Origin: Microterricola viridarii
Lineage (GTDB): Bacteria > Actinomycetota > Actinomycetes > Actinomycetales > Microbacteriaceae
NCBI RefSeq assembly: GCF_001542775.1
Contig: NZ_CP014145.1
Span: 558,001 to 622,000, forward strand
Direction: 5' to 3'
Length of the DNA: 64,000 bases
The first letter of the stretch is position 1. Every line of letters begins with the position of its first letter. Under the pieces are notes generated by a model. The model searched no databases. It had not been told where the DNA came from and saw only the letters and a list, made by a program, of their open reading frames with translations. A program made the translations under genes and the position numbers. Positions 56,814 to 64,000 of this stretch are shown in pieces.

Positions 56814-57785
56814 ATGGCTCAGATCGAATACCGCACCCTCGGCAACTCCGGCCTCCGTGTCTCCACTGTGGGGCTCGGCTGCAACAACTTCGGCCGCGCC
56901 GGCACCGTGACCGAGACGCAGCAGGGCACGGATGCCGTCATCTCGGCCGCGATCGACGCGGGCGTGACTCTGCTCGACACCGCCGACATGTACGGCGCCG
57001 AGTACGGCCTGAGCGAGACCCTGATGGGCAACGCGCTGCGCGGCCGCCGCGAAGAGATCGTGCTCGCCACCAAGTTCGGGCACGTCGACTACCCGGCCCC
57101 GATCAGCAGCTGGGGCGCCAAGGGCTCCCGCCGCTATATCCGGCTCGCCGTCGAGGGCTCGCTGCGCCGCCTGCAGACCGACTGGATCGACCTGTACCAG
57201 CTGCACACCCCCGACCCGCACACGCCGATCGAGGAGACCCTCTCCACCCTGGACGACTTGATCAGCGAGGGCAAGGTCCGCTACATCGGGCATTCCAACT
57301 TCGCCGGCTGGCAGATCGCGGATGCCCAATACACGGCCGCACTGAACTCTCACCCGCGCTTCATCTCGGCGCAGAACGAGTACAACCTGCTCACCCGAGG
57401 CGCGGAGGCCGAGGTGCTCCCGGCCGTGAACGCCTACGGGCTCGGCTTCCTGCCCTGGTTCCCGCTCTACAACGGGCTGTTCACCGGCAAGTTCAGCCGC
57501 GAGGACGGCCCGGCCGACAGCCGCATCATGCGCACCCGCAAGCACCTCGTCGACAACGCCCCGTGGGACGCGATGGAGGCCTACGCCGCCTTCTGTGCCG
57601 ACCGCGCCGTCACGATGCTGGCGGCGACGTTCGCCTGGCTGCTCGCCCAGCCGGGCCTGACCAGCGTCATCGCCGGTGCCACCACGCCGGAACAGGTGCA
57701 GCAGAACGCGGCGGCCGCCACGGCCTGGAAGCCCAGCGCGGAGGACGTCGCCACGATCGGCGGCTTCTTCGCGCAGCCCAAGTGA
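56814..57785 (+). CDS. Aldo/keto reductase
   Basis: 323 residues, TIM barrel. The catalytic tetrad is visible: Asp in LLDTADMYG with Tyr five residues later, Lys in LATKFG, His in YQLHTPDP. The C-terminal cofactor region is VIAGATTPEQVQQN. NADPH-dependent; resembles the YghZ/YajO group but the substrate is not predictable. Ends before the TetR operator, so likely a single-gene unit. Confidence 0.92.
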   Translation: MAQIEYRTLGNSGLRVSTVGLGCNNFGRAGTVTETQQGTDAVISAAIDAGVTLLDTADMYGAEYGLSETLMGNALRGRREEIVLATKFGHVDYPAPISSWGAKGSRRYIRLAVEGSLRRLQTDWIDLYQLHTPDPHTPIEETLSTLDDLISEGKVRYIGHSNFAGWQIADAQYTAALNSHPRFISAQNEYNLLTRGAEAEVLPAVNAYGLGFLPWFPLYNGLFTGKFSREDGPADSRIMRTRKHLVDNAPWDAMEAYAAFCADRAVTMLAATFAWLLAQPGLTSVIAGATTPEQVQQNAAAATAWKPSAEDVATIGGFFAQPK

Positions 57786-57853
57786 CCCGCCCGAGACCGA
57801 GAGAGCGCACTGCGCCCGCTGCATGTTCACCCAGAGCGGAAGGCGGGCCCTAG

Positions 57854-57880
57854 CTGAGTGAGCGCTCACTCAGTTAGTCT
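57854..57880. promoter_or_regulatory. 20 bp perfect palindromic operator and -10 of the TetR gene
   Basis: CTGAGTGAGCGCTCACTCAG (57854-57873) is a perfect palindrome. TAGTCT (57875-57880) follows and is six bases from the GTG at 57887, so the operator covers the promoter and a repressor there would block its own leaderless transcript. Confidence 0.85.
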
Positions 57881-57886
57881 TCTCGG

Positions 57887-58531
57887 GTGATCGCCGCTGC
57901 CGCATCCGTCAAGGCCGGCCGAGCCAAACCGCTCGGGCGTGAGGAGCGCCGCAGCGCCATCCTGGACGCCACCATCCCGCTGTTCATCGCGCACGGCGGC
58001 GACGTCACGAGCAAGCAGATCGCCGAGGCCGCCGGCATCGCCGAGGGCACGATCTATCGCGTCTTCGCCGACAAGGAGGAGCTGCTCGGGGCCGCGCTGC
58101 ACCGCCACATGGACGGCGGTGCCCTCGCGACATCGCTGCTGCAGATTCCGCACGACGCCACGTTGGCGTCAACGCTCGAGATGATCGTGATGCGGTTGCA
58201 GGCCCGCATTCGCGAGCTGTTCGGCCTGATGGTCGCGCTCGACTTCTGGTCGCGGCCGCGGGCGGATGCCGAACACCACAAGCGCCCAGACAGCGAGGCG
58301 ATCCTCAGTGCGGTCGCCACCGTGCTGGCGCGTCACGCCGACGAGCTGCGGATGCCGCCGCGCCGCGCCGCGCAGATGATCCGGCTCACCACGCTCTCGA
58401 TGACCCACCCGCTGCTCAGCGAGGGAGAGAACTTCACCGTGGGGGAGATCACTGAGTTGCTGCTGCACGGCATGGCGCAACCGGCATCCGACCAACACGC
58501 CACCCACCCCACCGCCCCGACGAACGACTAG
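57887..58531 (+). CDS. TetR-family repressor of the exporter operon
   Basis: 214 residues from a GTG. HTH: AILDATIPLFIAHGGDVTSKQ, then IAEAAGIAEGTIYRVFADKEELL. The C-terminal domain is helical with no recognisable ligand class. Seven bases before the first exporter gene, so the three genes form an operon under the 20 bp operator. It would be induced by an exported drug or lipid. Confidence 0.92.
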   Translation: MIAAAASVKAGRAKPLGREERRSAILDATIPLFIAHGGDVTSKQIAEAAGIAEGTIYRVFADKEELLGAALHRHMDGGALATSLLQIPHDATLASTLEMIVMRLQARIRELFGLMVALDFWSRPRADAEHHKRPDSEAILSAVATVLARHADELRMPPRRAAQMIRLTTLSMTHPLLSEGENFTVGEITELLLHGMAQPASDQHATHPTAPTND

Positions 58532-58538
58532 GAATCCC

Positions 58539-60272
58539 ATGCTTCTCCCCTTGGTCTGGCGCTACCTCAAGCCCTACCGTTGGCTGCTCCTCGGTGTCGT
58601 GGTCTTCCAACTGGCACAGTCGATCGCCTCGCTCTACCTTCCGACGCTCAACGCCGACATCATCGACCAGGGTGTCGCCAAGGGCGACACCGCGTATATC
58701 ATGACGACCGGCGCGTGGATGCTGCTGATCACCCTCGGGCAGATCGTTTGCGCGATCATCGCCGTGTACTTCGGGGCCCGCGCGGCCATGGCCCTCGGCC
58801 GGGACCTCCGACAGAGCGTGTTCGAGAAGGTCGGTGAGTTCTCGGAGCGGGAGGTGGCCAGCTTCGGCGCCCCCTCGCTGATCACCCGCTCCACTAATGA
58901 CGTGCAGCAGGTGCAGATGCTGGTGCTGATGACCTGCACCCTGCTGGTGAGCGCCCCGATCCTCTGCATCGGCGGAATCATCATGGCGATGCGCCAGGAC
59001 CTCGAACTGTCGTGGCTGATCGCGGTGGCTGTTCCCGTGCTGCTCATCGCCGTTGGGTTCATCGTGATCCGCATGGTGCCGTTGTTCCGCTCGATGCAGA
59101 AGCGCATCGACCGGGTGAACACGGTGCTGCGCGAGCAGCTCACCGGCATCCGCGTGATCCGCGCCTTCGTACGCGAGCCGATCGAGACCGAGCGCTTCGG
59201 CAAGGCGAACGCCGAGCTCACCGACACGGCGCTGCGAGCTGGGCGCCTGATGGCGTTGATGTTCCCCGTCGTGATGCTGGTGCTGAACATGTCCAGCATT
59301 GCGGTGCTCTGGTTCGGGGCGTTCCGCATCGACGACGGTTCGATGCAGATCGGCACGTTGACCGCCTTCCTCAGCTACCTGATGCAGATCCTGATGGCGG
59401 TCATGATGGCTACGTTCATGGCCGTGATGATCCCGCGCGCGGCCGTCTGCGCCGACCGCATCCAAGAGGTGCTCAGCACGGAGCCGAGCGTCATCCCGCC
59501 GACGAACCCCGTCACGGAGCTGCGCGGCATCGGCTCCATCGCGCTCGACGGCGTCTCTTTCTCTTACCCCGGCGCGGCCCAGCCCGTGCTCACCGACCTC
59601 GACTTCCGCACGGCGCCCGGCACGACGACCGCCGTCATCGGCAGCACCGGATCGGGCAAGACCACGCTCGTGAACCTGCTGCCGCGCCTGTTCGACGCGA
59701 CGGAGGGAACCGTGCACATCGACGGCGTCGACGTGCGCGACATCGACCAGGAGCTGCTCTGGGGGCACATCGGGTTCGTCCCGCAGAAGCCCTACCTGTT
59801 CTCCGGCACCGTGGCCAGCAACCTGCGATACGGCAAGAGCGAGGCGACCGACCAGGAGCTCTGGCACGCCCTCGAGGTGGCCCAGGCCAGGGACTTCGTC
59901 GCCTCGATGCCCGGCGGGCTGGATGCGCAGATCAGCCAAGGCGGCACGAACGTGTCGGGCGGCCAGCGCCAGCGGCTGGCCATCGCCAGGGCCCTCGTCA
60001 AACGGCCGTCCATCTACATCTTCGACGACTCCTTCTCCGCACTGGACCTGACCACCGATGCGAACCTGCGTCGGGCACTCAAGGCCGACATCGGCGACGC
60101 CACGCTGTTCATCGTCGCCCAGCGCGTGTCGACGATCGTCGACGCCGACCAGATCTTGGTGCTCGAGGGCGGTGAGATCGTCGGCCGCGGCAGCCACGAC
60201 GAGCTGTTGGAGACGTCGGAAACCTACGCGGAGATCGTCTCTTCGCAGCTCACCGCGGAGGAGGCAGCATGA
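58539..60272 (+). CDS. ABC exporter half-transporter A (degenerate catalytic site)
   Basis: 577 residues: six membrane helices (residues about 15-310) and a nucleotide-binding domain. Walker A GSTGSGKTTL near 367-376, signature VSGGQRQR near 473, Walker B IYIFDDSFSALD. The catalytic glutamate after Walker B is replaced by aspartate (DD), the mark of the inactive site in heterodimeric exporters. Overlaps the partner gene as ATGA. Confidence 0.93.
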   Translation: MLLPLVWRYLKPYRWLLLGVVVFQLAQSIASLYLPTLNADIIDQGVAKGDTAYIMTTGAWMLLITLGQIVCAIIAVYFGARAAMALGRDLRQSVFEKVGEFSEREVASFGAPSLITRSTNDVQQVQMLVLMTCTLLVSAPILCIGGIIMAMRQDLELSWLIAVAVPVLLIAVGFIVIRMVPLFRSMQKRIDRVNTVLREQLTGIRVIRAFVREPIETERFGKANAELTDTALRAGRLMALMFPVVMLVLNMSSIAVLWFGAFRIDDGSMQIGTLTAFLSYLMQILMAVMMATFMAVMIPRAAVCADRIQEVLSTEPSVIPPTNPVTELRGIGSIALDGVSFSYPGAAQPVLTDLDFRTAPGTTTAVIGSTGSGKTTLVNLLPRLFDATEGTVHIDGVDVRDIDQELLWGHIGFVPQKPYLFSGTVASNLRYGKSEATDQELWHALEVAQARDFVASMPGGLDAQISQGGTNVSGGQRQRLAIARALVKRPSIYIFDDSFSALDLTTDANLRRALKADIGDATLFIVAQRVSTIVDADQILVLEGGEIVGRGSHDELLETSETYAEIVSSQLTAEEAA

Positions 60273-62356
60273 GCGAGTCAGAGAACACGTCGGCGGATGA
60301 CGCCGCTCCCGTCCGGACCCCACTTCCGCAGCGCGGGCCGATGGGCCGCGGCCCGATGGGCGGCGGCGGCGCCCCCGTCGAGAAGGCGATGAACTTCGGC
60401 CCCTCGCTGAAGCGCCTGATGGGCAGGCTTCGCCCCGAATGGTTCCAGGTCATCTCTGTCACGATCCTCGCCGCGATCGGCGTCGTGTTCAGTGTGCTCG
60501 GCCCGAAGCTGCTCGGCCAAGGCACCAACATCATCTTCGAGGGTGTCGTCTCGGCGCAGCTGCCGGCCGGCACCACCAAGGCGGAGGCGCTCGAGCAACT
60601 GCGTTCATCCGGCCAGGGCCAGCTGGCCGACATGCTCGCCCCGATGAACCTCACCCCCGGCCAGGGCATCGACTTCGCCGCGCTTGGCAGCGTGCTTCTC
60701 GGCGTGGCCGTGCTCTACCTGCTCGCGTCGGTGTTCATGTGGCTGCAGGCCTTCGTGCTGAACGGCAGCGTGCAGCGCACCATCTACCGCCTGCGCCAAG
60801 ACATCGAGGTGAAGCTCAACGCACTCCCGCTGCGCTACTTCGACAAGATGCAGCGCGGTGAGCTGCTCAGCCGCGTGACGAACGACATCGACAACGTCTC
60901 GCAGAGCCTGCAACAGACGCTGAGCCAGGCGCTGACCTCGATCCTGACGGTCATCGGCGTGATGGTGATGATGTTCACGATCTCGCCGCTGCTCGCCCTC
61001 GTCGCCCTCGTCACCATCCCGCTGACGGTGCTCGTCACGGTGGTCATCGGCAAGCGCTCACAGAAGCTGTTCGTGGCGCAGTGGAAGCACACCGGCGAGT
61101 TGAACGCCCGCATCGAGGAGACCTTCACCGGGCACTCCCTGGTCAAGCTGTTCGGGCGCCGGCGCGAGACGAACGACGAGTTCACCGCGAAGAACGAGGA
61201 ACTGTACGGGGCCAGCTTCGGCGCCCAGTTCGTGTCCGGCATCATCATGCCGGCGATGATGTTCATTGGGAACCTGGTCTACGTCGCCATCGCCGTGCTC
61301 GGCGGCCTGATGGTGGCCGGCGGGCAGATGAGCCTCGGTGACGTGCAGGCGTTCATCCAGTACTCCCGGCAGTTCACCCAGCCGCTCAGCCAGCTGGGGT
61401 CGATGGCGAACCTGTTGCAGTCCGGTGTCGCATCCGCCGAACGTGTGTTCCAGCTGTTGGACGCCGAGGAGCAGAGCCCGGATGCGGTGCGGCCGTACTC
61501 GACCGAGCCGGTCTCCACTGAGCGGGGCTCCGCCGAACTGGCCACCGCCGAACGGGGCGGGGCTGGGGTGGCGCGCTCGGCATCCGCGAACGGTGTCAGC
61601 GGCCGCCTCGTCTTCGACGACGTCAGCTTCCGCTATGAACCGGACAAGCCGCTGATCGAGCACGTGAACCTCGTCGCCGAACCCGGGCACACCATCGCGA
61701 TCGTCGGCCCGACCGGCGCGGGCAAGACGACGTTGGTCAACCTGATCATGCGGTTCTACGAGCTGGACTCCGGCCGCATCACCCTGGACGGCACGGACAT
61801 CGCCACGATGACCCGCGCAGAGCTGCGCGGCCGCATGGGCATGGTGTTGCAGGACACCTGGCTGTTCGGCGGCACGATCCGCGAGAACATCGCCTACGGC
61901 CGCCCCGGCGCAACGGAGGAGGAGATCCTCTCCGCCGCCCAGGCGACCTACGTCGACCGTTTCGTGCACGCCCTGCCGGACGGCTACGACACGGTGCTCG
62001 ACGACGAGGCCGGCAACATCAGCGCCGGCGAGAAGCAGCTGATCACGATCGCGCGCGCCTTCCTCGCGCAGCCGAGCGTGCTCATTCTGGACGAGGCGAC
62101 GAGCTCCGTCGACACCCGCACAGAGCTGCTCGTGCAGAAGGCGATGAGCGCCCTCCGCAGCGACCGCACCAGCTTCGTCATCGCCCACCGGCTCTCCACG
62201 ATCCGGGACGCCGACCTCATCGTGGTGATGGAGGACGGCCAGATCGTCGAGCAGGGCAACCACGCCGAGCTGCTGCGCCTCGGCGGGGCCTACCACCGGC
62301 TGTACAACGCGCAGTTCGAGGCCCCGGCGCTGGAGGGCGAGGAGAGCCCGGCGTAG
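60269..62356 (+). CDS. ABC exporter half-transporter B
   Basis: 695 residues. A glycine/proline-rich N-terminal extension of about 45 residues precedes the membrane domain (about 55-380). A linker with STERGSAELATAERGG (about 415-440) joins the nucleotide-binding domain: Walker A GPTGAGKTTL near 480-489, signature ISAGEKQL (non-canonical) near 586, Walker B LILDEATSSVD with the catalytic Glu. Pairs with subunit A; likely exports a hydrophobic compound. Confidence 0.93.
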   Translation: MSESENTSADDAAPVRTPLPQRGPMGRGPMGGGGAPVEKAMNFGPSLKRLMGRLRPEWFQVISVTILAAIGVVFSVLGPKLLGQGTNIIFEGVVSAQLPAGTTKAEALEQLRSSGQGQLADMLAPMNLTPGQGIDFAALGSVLLGVAVLYLLASVFMWLQAFVLNGSVQRTIYRLRQDIEVKLNALPLRYFDKMQRGELLSRVTNDIDNVSQSLQQTLSQALTSILTVIGVMVMMFTISPLLALVALVTIPLTVLVTVVIGKRSQKLFVAQWKHTGELNARIEETFTGHSLVKLFGRRRETNDEFTAKNEELYGASFGAQFVSGIIMPAMMFIGNLVYVAIAVLGGLMVAGGQMSLGDVQAFIQYSRQFTQPLSQLGSMANLLQSGVASAERVFQLLDAEEQSPDAVRPYSTEPVSTERGSAELATAERGGAGVARSASANGVSGRLVFDDVSFRYEPDKPLIEHVNLVAEPGHTIAIVGPTGAGKTTLVNLIMRFYELDSGRITLDGTDIATMTRAELRGRMGMVLQDTWLFGGTIRENIAYGRPGATEEEILSAAQATYVDRFVHALPDGYDTVLDDEAGNISAGEKQLITIARAFLAQPSVLILDEATSSVDTRTELLVQKAMSALRSDRTSFVIAHRLSTIRDADLIVVMEDGQIVEQGNHAELLRLGGAYHRLYNAQFEAPALEGEESPA

Positions 62357-62371
62357 CCGGTTCCCGGCGAG

Positions 62372-62407
62372 TTGTGCACAGGGCGGCGTCTAGCCGCCCT
62401 TGTGCAC
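62372..62407 (+). terminator. Hairpin after the exporter operon
   Basis: TGTGCACA-GGGCGGC, loop GTCTA, then GCCGCCC-T-TGTGCACA: a 15-base stem with one bulge, 15 bases after the stop. No T-tract follows, so termination is less certain than the fold. Confidence 0.55.
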
Positions 62408-62459
62408 AGCCGGGCGTTTGGGGCTTCCGGCGTCAGCTGAGGCGGCCGAGGATCGCTGC

Positions 62460-63713
62460 ATGACAACGATCATCACGGCTCACGAGCCGCACGAATTCCT
62501 GGCCATCGTGCCCGAGTTGGCCGGCTTCCGCCCGGTGCAGAGCATGGTGCTCGTCGCCTTTCGGGGCTCCCGCAGCTGCGGGGCGCTCCGCGTCGACCTG
62601 CCGCCAGACGGGCCACCAGACGGGCCGCCGTCCGAGGGGCTGGCCCCCGATGGGCCGGTGGGAGCAGACGCCCAGAACGCGGTGGCGTCCTCGTTGGTCG
62701 GCATGCTCTGCAAGATCCCCGAGGTGGATGCCGTGGTGCCGGTGGCCTACACGGCCGCCCGGTTCGGGGCCGGAAGCATCCCGCCGCACGGCGAGTTCGT
62801 GAACGCGCTGATCTTCCACGCCGAGCAGTCCGGGTTCCTCGTACGGGACGCGCTCTGCGTCGCCGCTGACGGCTGGGCGTCGTACTTCGACACGGCTGTG
62901 CCGCGCGGCGGTCGGGCGCTCGCCCTGATCGCGGCGGCCCGCCAGCCAGCCACCCTCGACGACCAGCGCGGCCCCCGCTCTGACCAGCACGGCGGCCTCG
63001 TCGGCCAGCACGGACCCGGCCCGGAGCGCGCCCCGGCGAATCGGGCCACCAAGCAACAGATCGGCAAGCTGATCGCCCGCTTTCGGGCGATGGCCGTCGA
63101 CCCTGTGGCGCTCGGCGAGCCCTCGGCAGAGTTGGAAGCGCTGTTGGACCTGCCGGGCATTGCCGAGACGAGCCTGGACGCACCGGCGGGGGAGCTGAGC
63201 ATGTTGCACGCGGCCGCCCTCTTGTTCACGATGCAGTCCGCGCCGAGCCGGGATGTGCTGCTGTTGCAGTGGGCGTTCGGCGCCGCAGCCGGAGTGGTGG
63301 CCGAGCTGGAGAACGAGCGGTTCGTCGCCGGCGAGCCGGGCGCGGGCGCACAGAGCGCCCGGCTGCTCTGGGGCGAGGGGCCGCGGCCAGACCCGAAGAG
63401 GATCGAGGCGGCCATCGCGCTGCTGCTCGAGCTCGTGGCGCGGGCCCCGCGCAACTGCAAACCGCCGGCCTTGACGATGCTCGCCTGGCTGAACTGGGCG
63501 CTCGGGCGCAGCAGCCGGGGCGGCGTGTTCCTCGAGATGGCGCTGGCCATCAACCCGGACTACGGCCTCGCCGGGCTACTGGATTCCATGTTGCGGGCAG
63601 GGCACCTGCCGGAGTGGGCGTTCGCGGTTCCGCTGGAACAGCCCACCCCGCGGCAGGTCAGGCGGTCGGACGGTCGAAACGCGCGCCGCGCGGATCGGAG
63701 GGCAGCACGGTGA
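62460..63713 (+). CDS. DUF4192 protein, unknown function
   Basis: 417 residues. The N-terminus (HEPHEFLAIVPELAGFRPVQSMVLVAF) is the DUF4192 signature found across actinobacteria; no catalytic role is known. Contains an Asp/Pro/Gly-rich segment (PPDGPPDGPPSEG) and ends in an arginine-rich tail. Its last 56 bases overlap the convergent DUF805 gene. Confidence 0.82.
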   Translation: MTTIITAHEPHEFLAIVPELAGFRPVQSMVLVAFRGSRSCGALRVDLPPDGPPDGPPSEGLAPDGPVGADAQNAVASSLVGMLCKIPEVDAVVPVAYTAARFGAGSIPPHGEFVNALIFHAEQSGFLVRDALCVAADGWASYFDTAVPRGGRALALIAAARQPATLDDQRGPRSDQHGGLVGQHGPGPERAPANRATKQQIGKLIARFRAMAVDPVALGEPSAELEALLDLPGIAETSLDAPAGELSMLHAAALLFTMQSAPSRDVLLLQWAFGAAAGVVAELENERFVAGEPGAGAQSARLLWGEGPRPDPKRIEAAIALLLELVARAPRNCKPPALTMLAWLNWALGRSSRGGVFLEMALAINPDYGLAGLLDSMLRAGHLPEWAFAVPLEQPTPRQVRRSDGRNARRADRRAAR

Positions 63714-64000
63714 AGATGAAGATGATCAGCGATCCGACAGACGGGATCAGGTTGAGGAACCACATCCAGCCACTGAAGTTGATGTCGTGCAGGCGACGCA
63801 CGGTGAGGGCCAGCCCGGGGATCAGCGTGGCGAGCGACCAGAGGCCCACCACGATGATGCCGGCCACCGCGACGCCGCTCAGCTGGTAGCTGCCCGTGTT
63901 CGAGTCCAGCGTGGAGCCGGTCAGGCCGAATACGGCGGTGAGAATGATCAGCAACCCCGTCACGATGAAGTTTGCCAGGGCCCAGAACCAGTACTCGCTC
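63658..64000 (-). CDS. DUF805 membrane protein, N-terminus outside window
   Basis: At least 113 residues; the frame is open to the right edge (SEYWFWALANFIVTG is visible before an internal GTG), so the start lies outside. It has the DUF805 hallmark ALTVRRLHDINFSGWMWFLNLIPSVGSLIIF and three or more membrane helices. Function unknown; ends overlapping DUF4192. Confidence 0.82.
   Translation of the reverse strand, partial: SEYWFWALANFIVTGLLIILTAVFGLTGSTLDSNTGSYQLSGVAVAGIIVVGLWSLATLIPGLALTVRRLHDINFSGWMWFLNLIPSVGSLIIFIFTVLPSDPRGARFDRPTA

Overview
The window is high-GC actinobacterial DNA. Tightly overlapping genes, GTG starts, a TetR-controlled phenylacetate (paa) regulon, CUT1 sugar importers without their own ATPase, a long disordered Rho N-terminus and the order rho-prfA-(...)-prmC-tsaC-wecA-atp all suggest Micrococcales. 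The frequent GGATGCC/GGCATCC words and the intergenic GGTCGAGTAGCGAGG..GTATCGAGACC palindromes point to Microbacteriaceae. Genus cannot be fixed from this sequence alone.

Layout. 1-302: 5' end of a TPM-domain exported protein. 396-10805: a carbohydrate locus on the minus strand (binding protein, two permeases, GH4 glycosidase, BadF-type sugar kinase) bracketed by two paralogous ROK regulators, then protein-L-isoaspartate methyltransferase and a GH1 beta-glucosidase. 10914-23946: a nearly complete aerobic phenylacetyl-CoA pathway: paaABCDE epoxidase with paaG, paaZ, paaH, paaF and paaJ on the minus strand; the TetR regulator (paaR), thioesterase (paaI) and ligase (paaK) on the plus strand. Three related operator boxes link the divergent units. 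24093-28334: small membrane protein, PPOX-fold protein, DUF222/HNH protein, two lipoproteins and tRNA-Arg(CCG). 28380-35861: argS, a DUF2993 protein, lysA, hom, thrC and thrB as one overlapping operon.

35972-53683: a short tandem repeat, then rho, prfA, an alanine dehydrogenase-like enzyme, cysK-cysE on the opposite strand, prmC, tsaC, wecA, an AtpI-like protein and the complete F1Fo ATP synthase operon atpBEFHAGDC. 53789-56550: yaaA, an array of six ~126 bp palindromic repeats, then the DNA alkylation repair pair ogt-tag. 56814-64000: aldo/keto reductase, a TetR regulator with a perfect 20 bp operator controlling a heterodimeric ABC exporter with one degenerate ATP site, a DUF4192 protein and the edge of a DUF805 membrane protein.

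How it works together. Phenylacetate is activated by PaaK, epoxidised by PaaABC(D)E, isomerised by PaaG, opened and oxidised by PaaZ, and beta-oxidised by PaaJ, PaaF and PaaH; PaaI rescues trapped CoA; PaaR probably represses all of it until phenylacetyl-CoA appears. The aspartate-family operon makes lysine, homoserine and threonine. No CRISPR array, rRNA, prophage or insertion sequence was seen. The least conventional content is the repeat DNA (126 bp x 6, 19-20 bp x 5, two 15 bp-period leader arrays, an 82 bp inverted-repeat element) and a recurring leaderless gene-start architecture.
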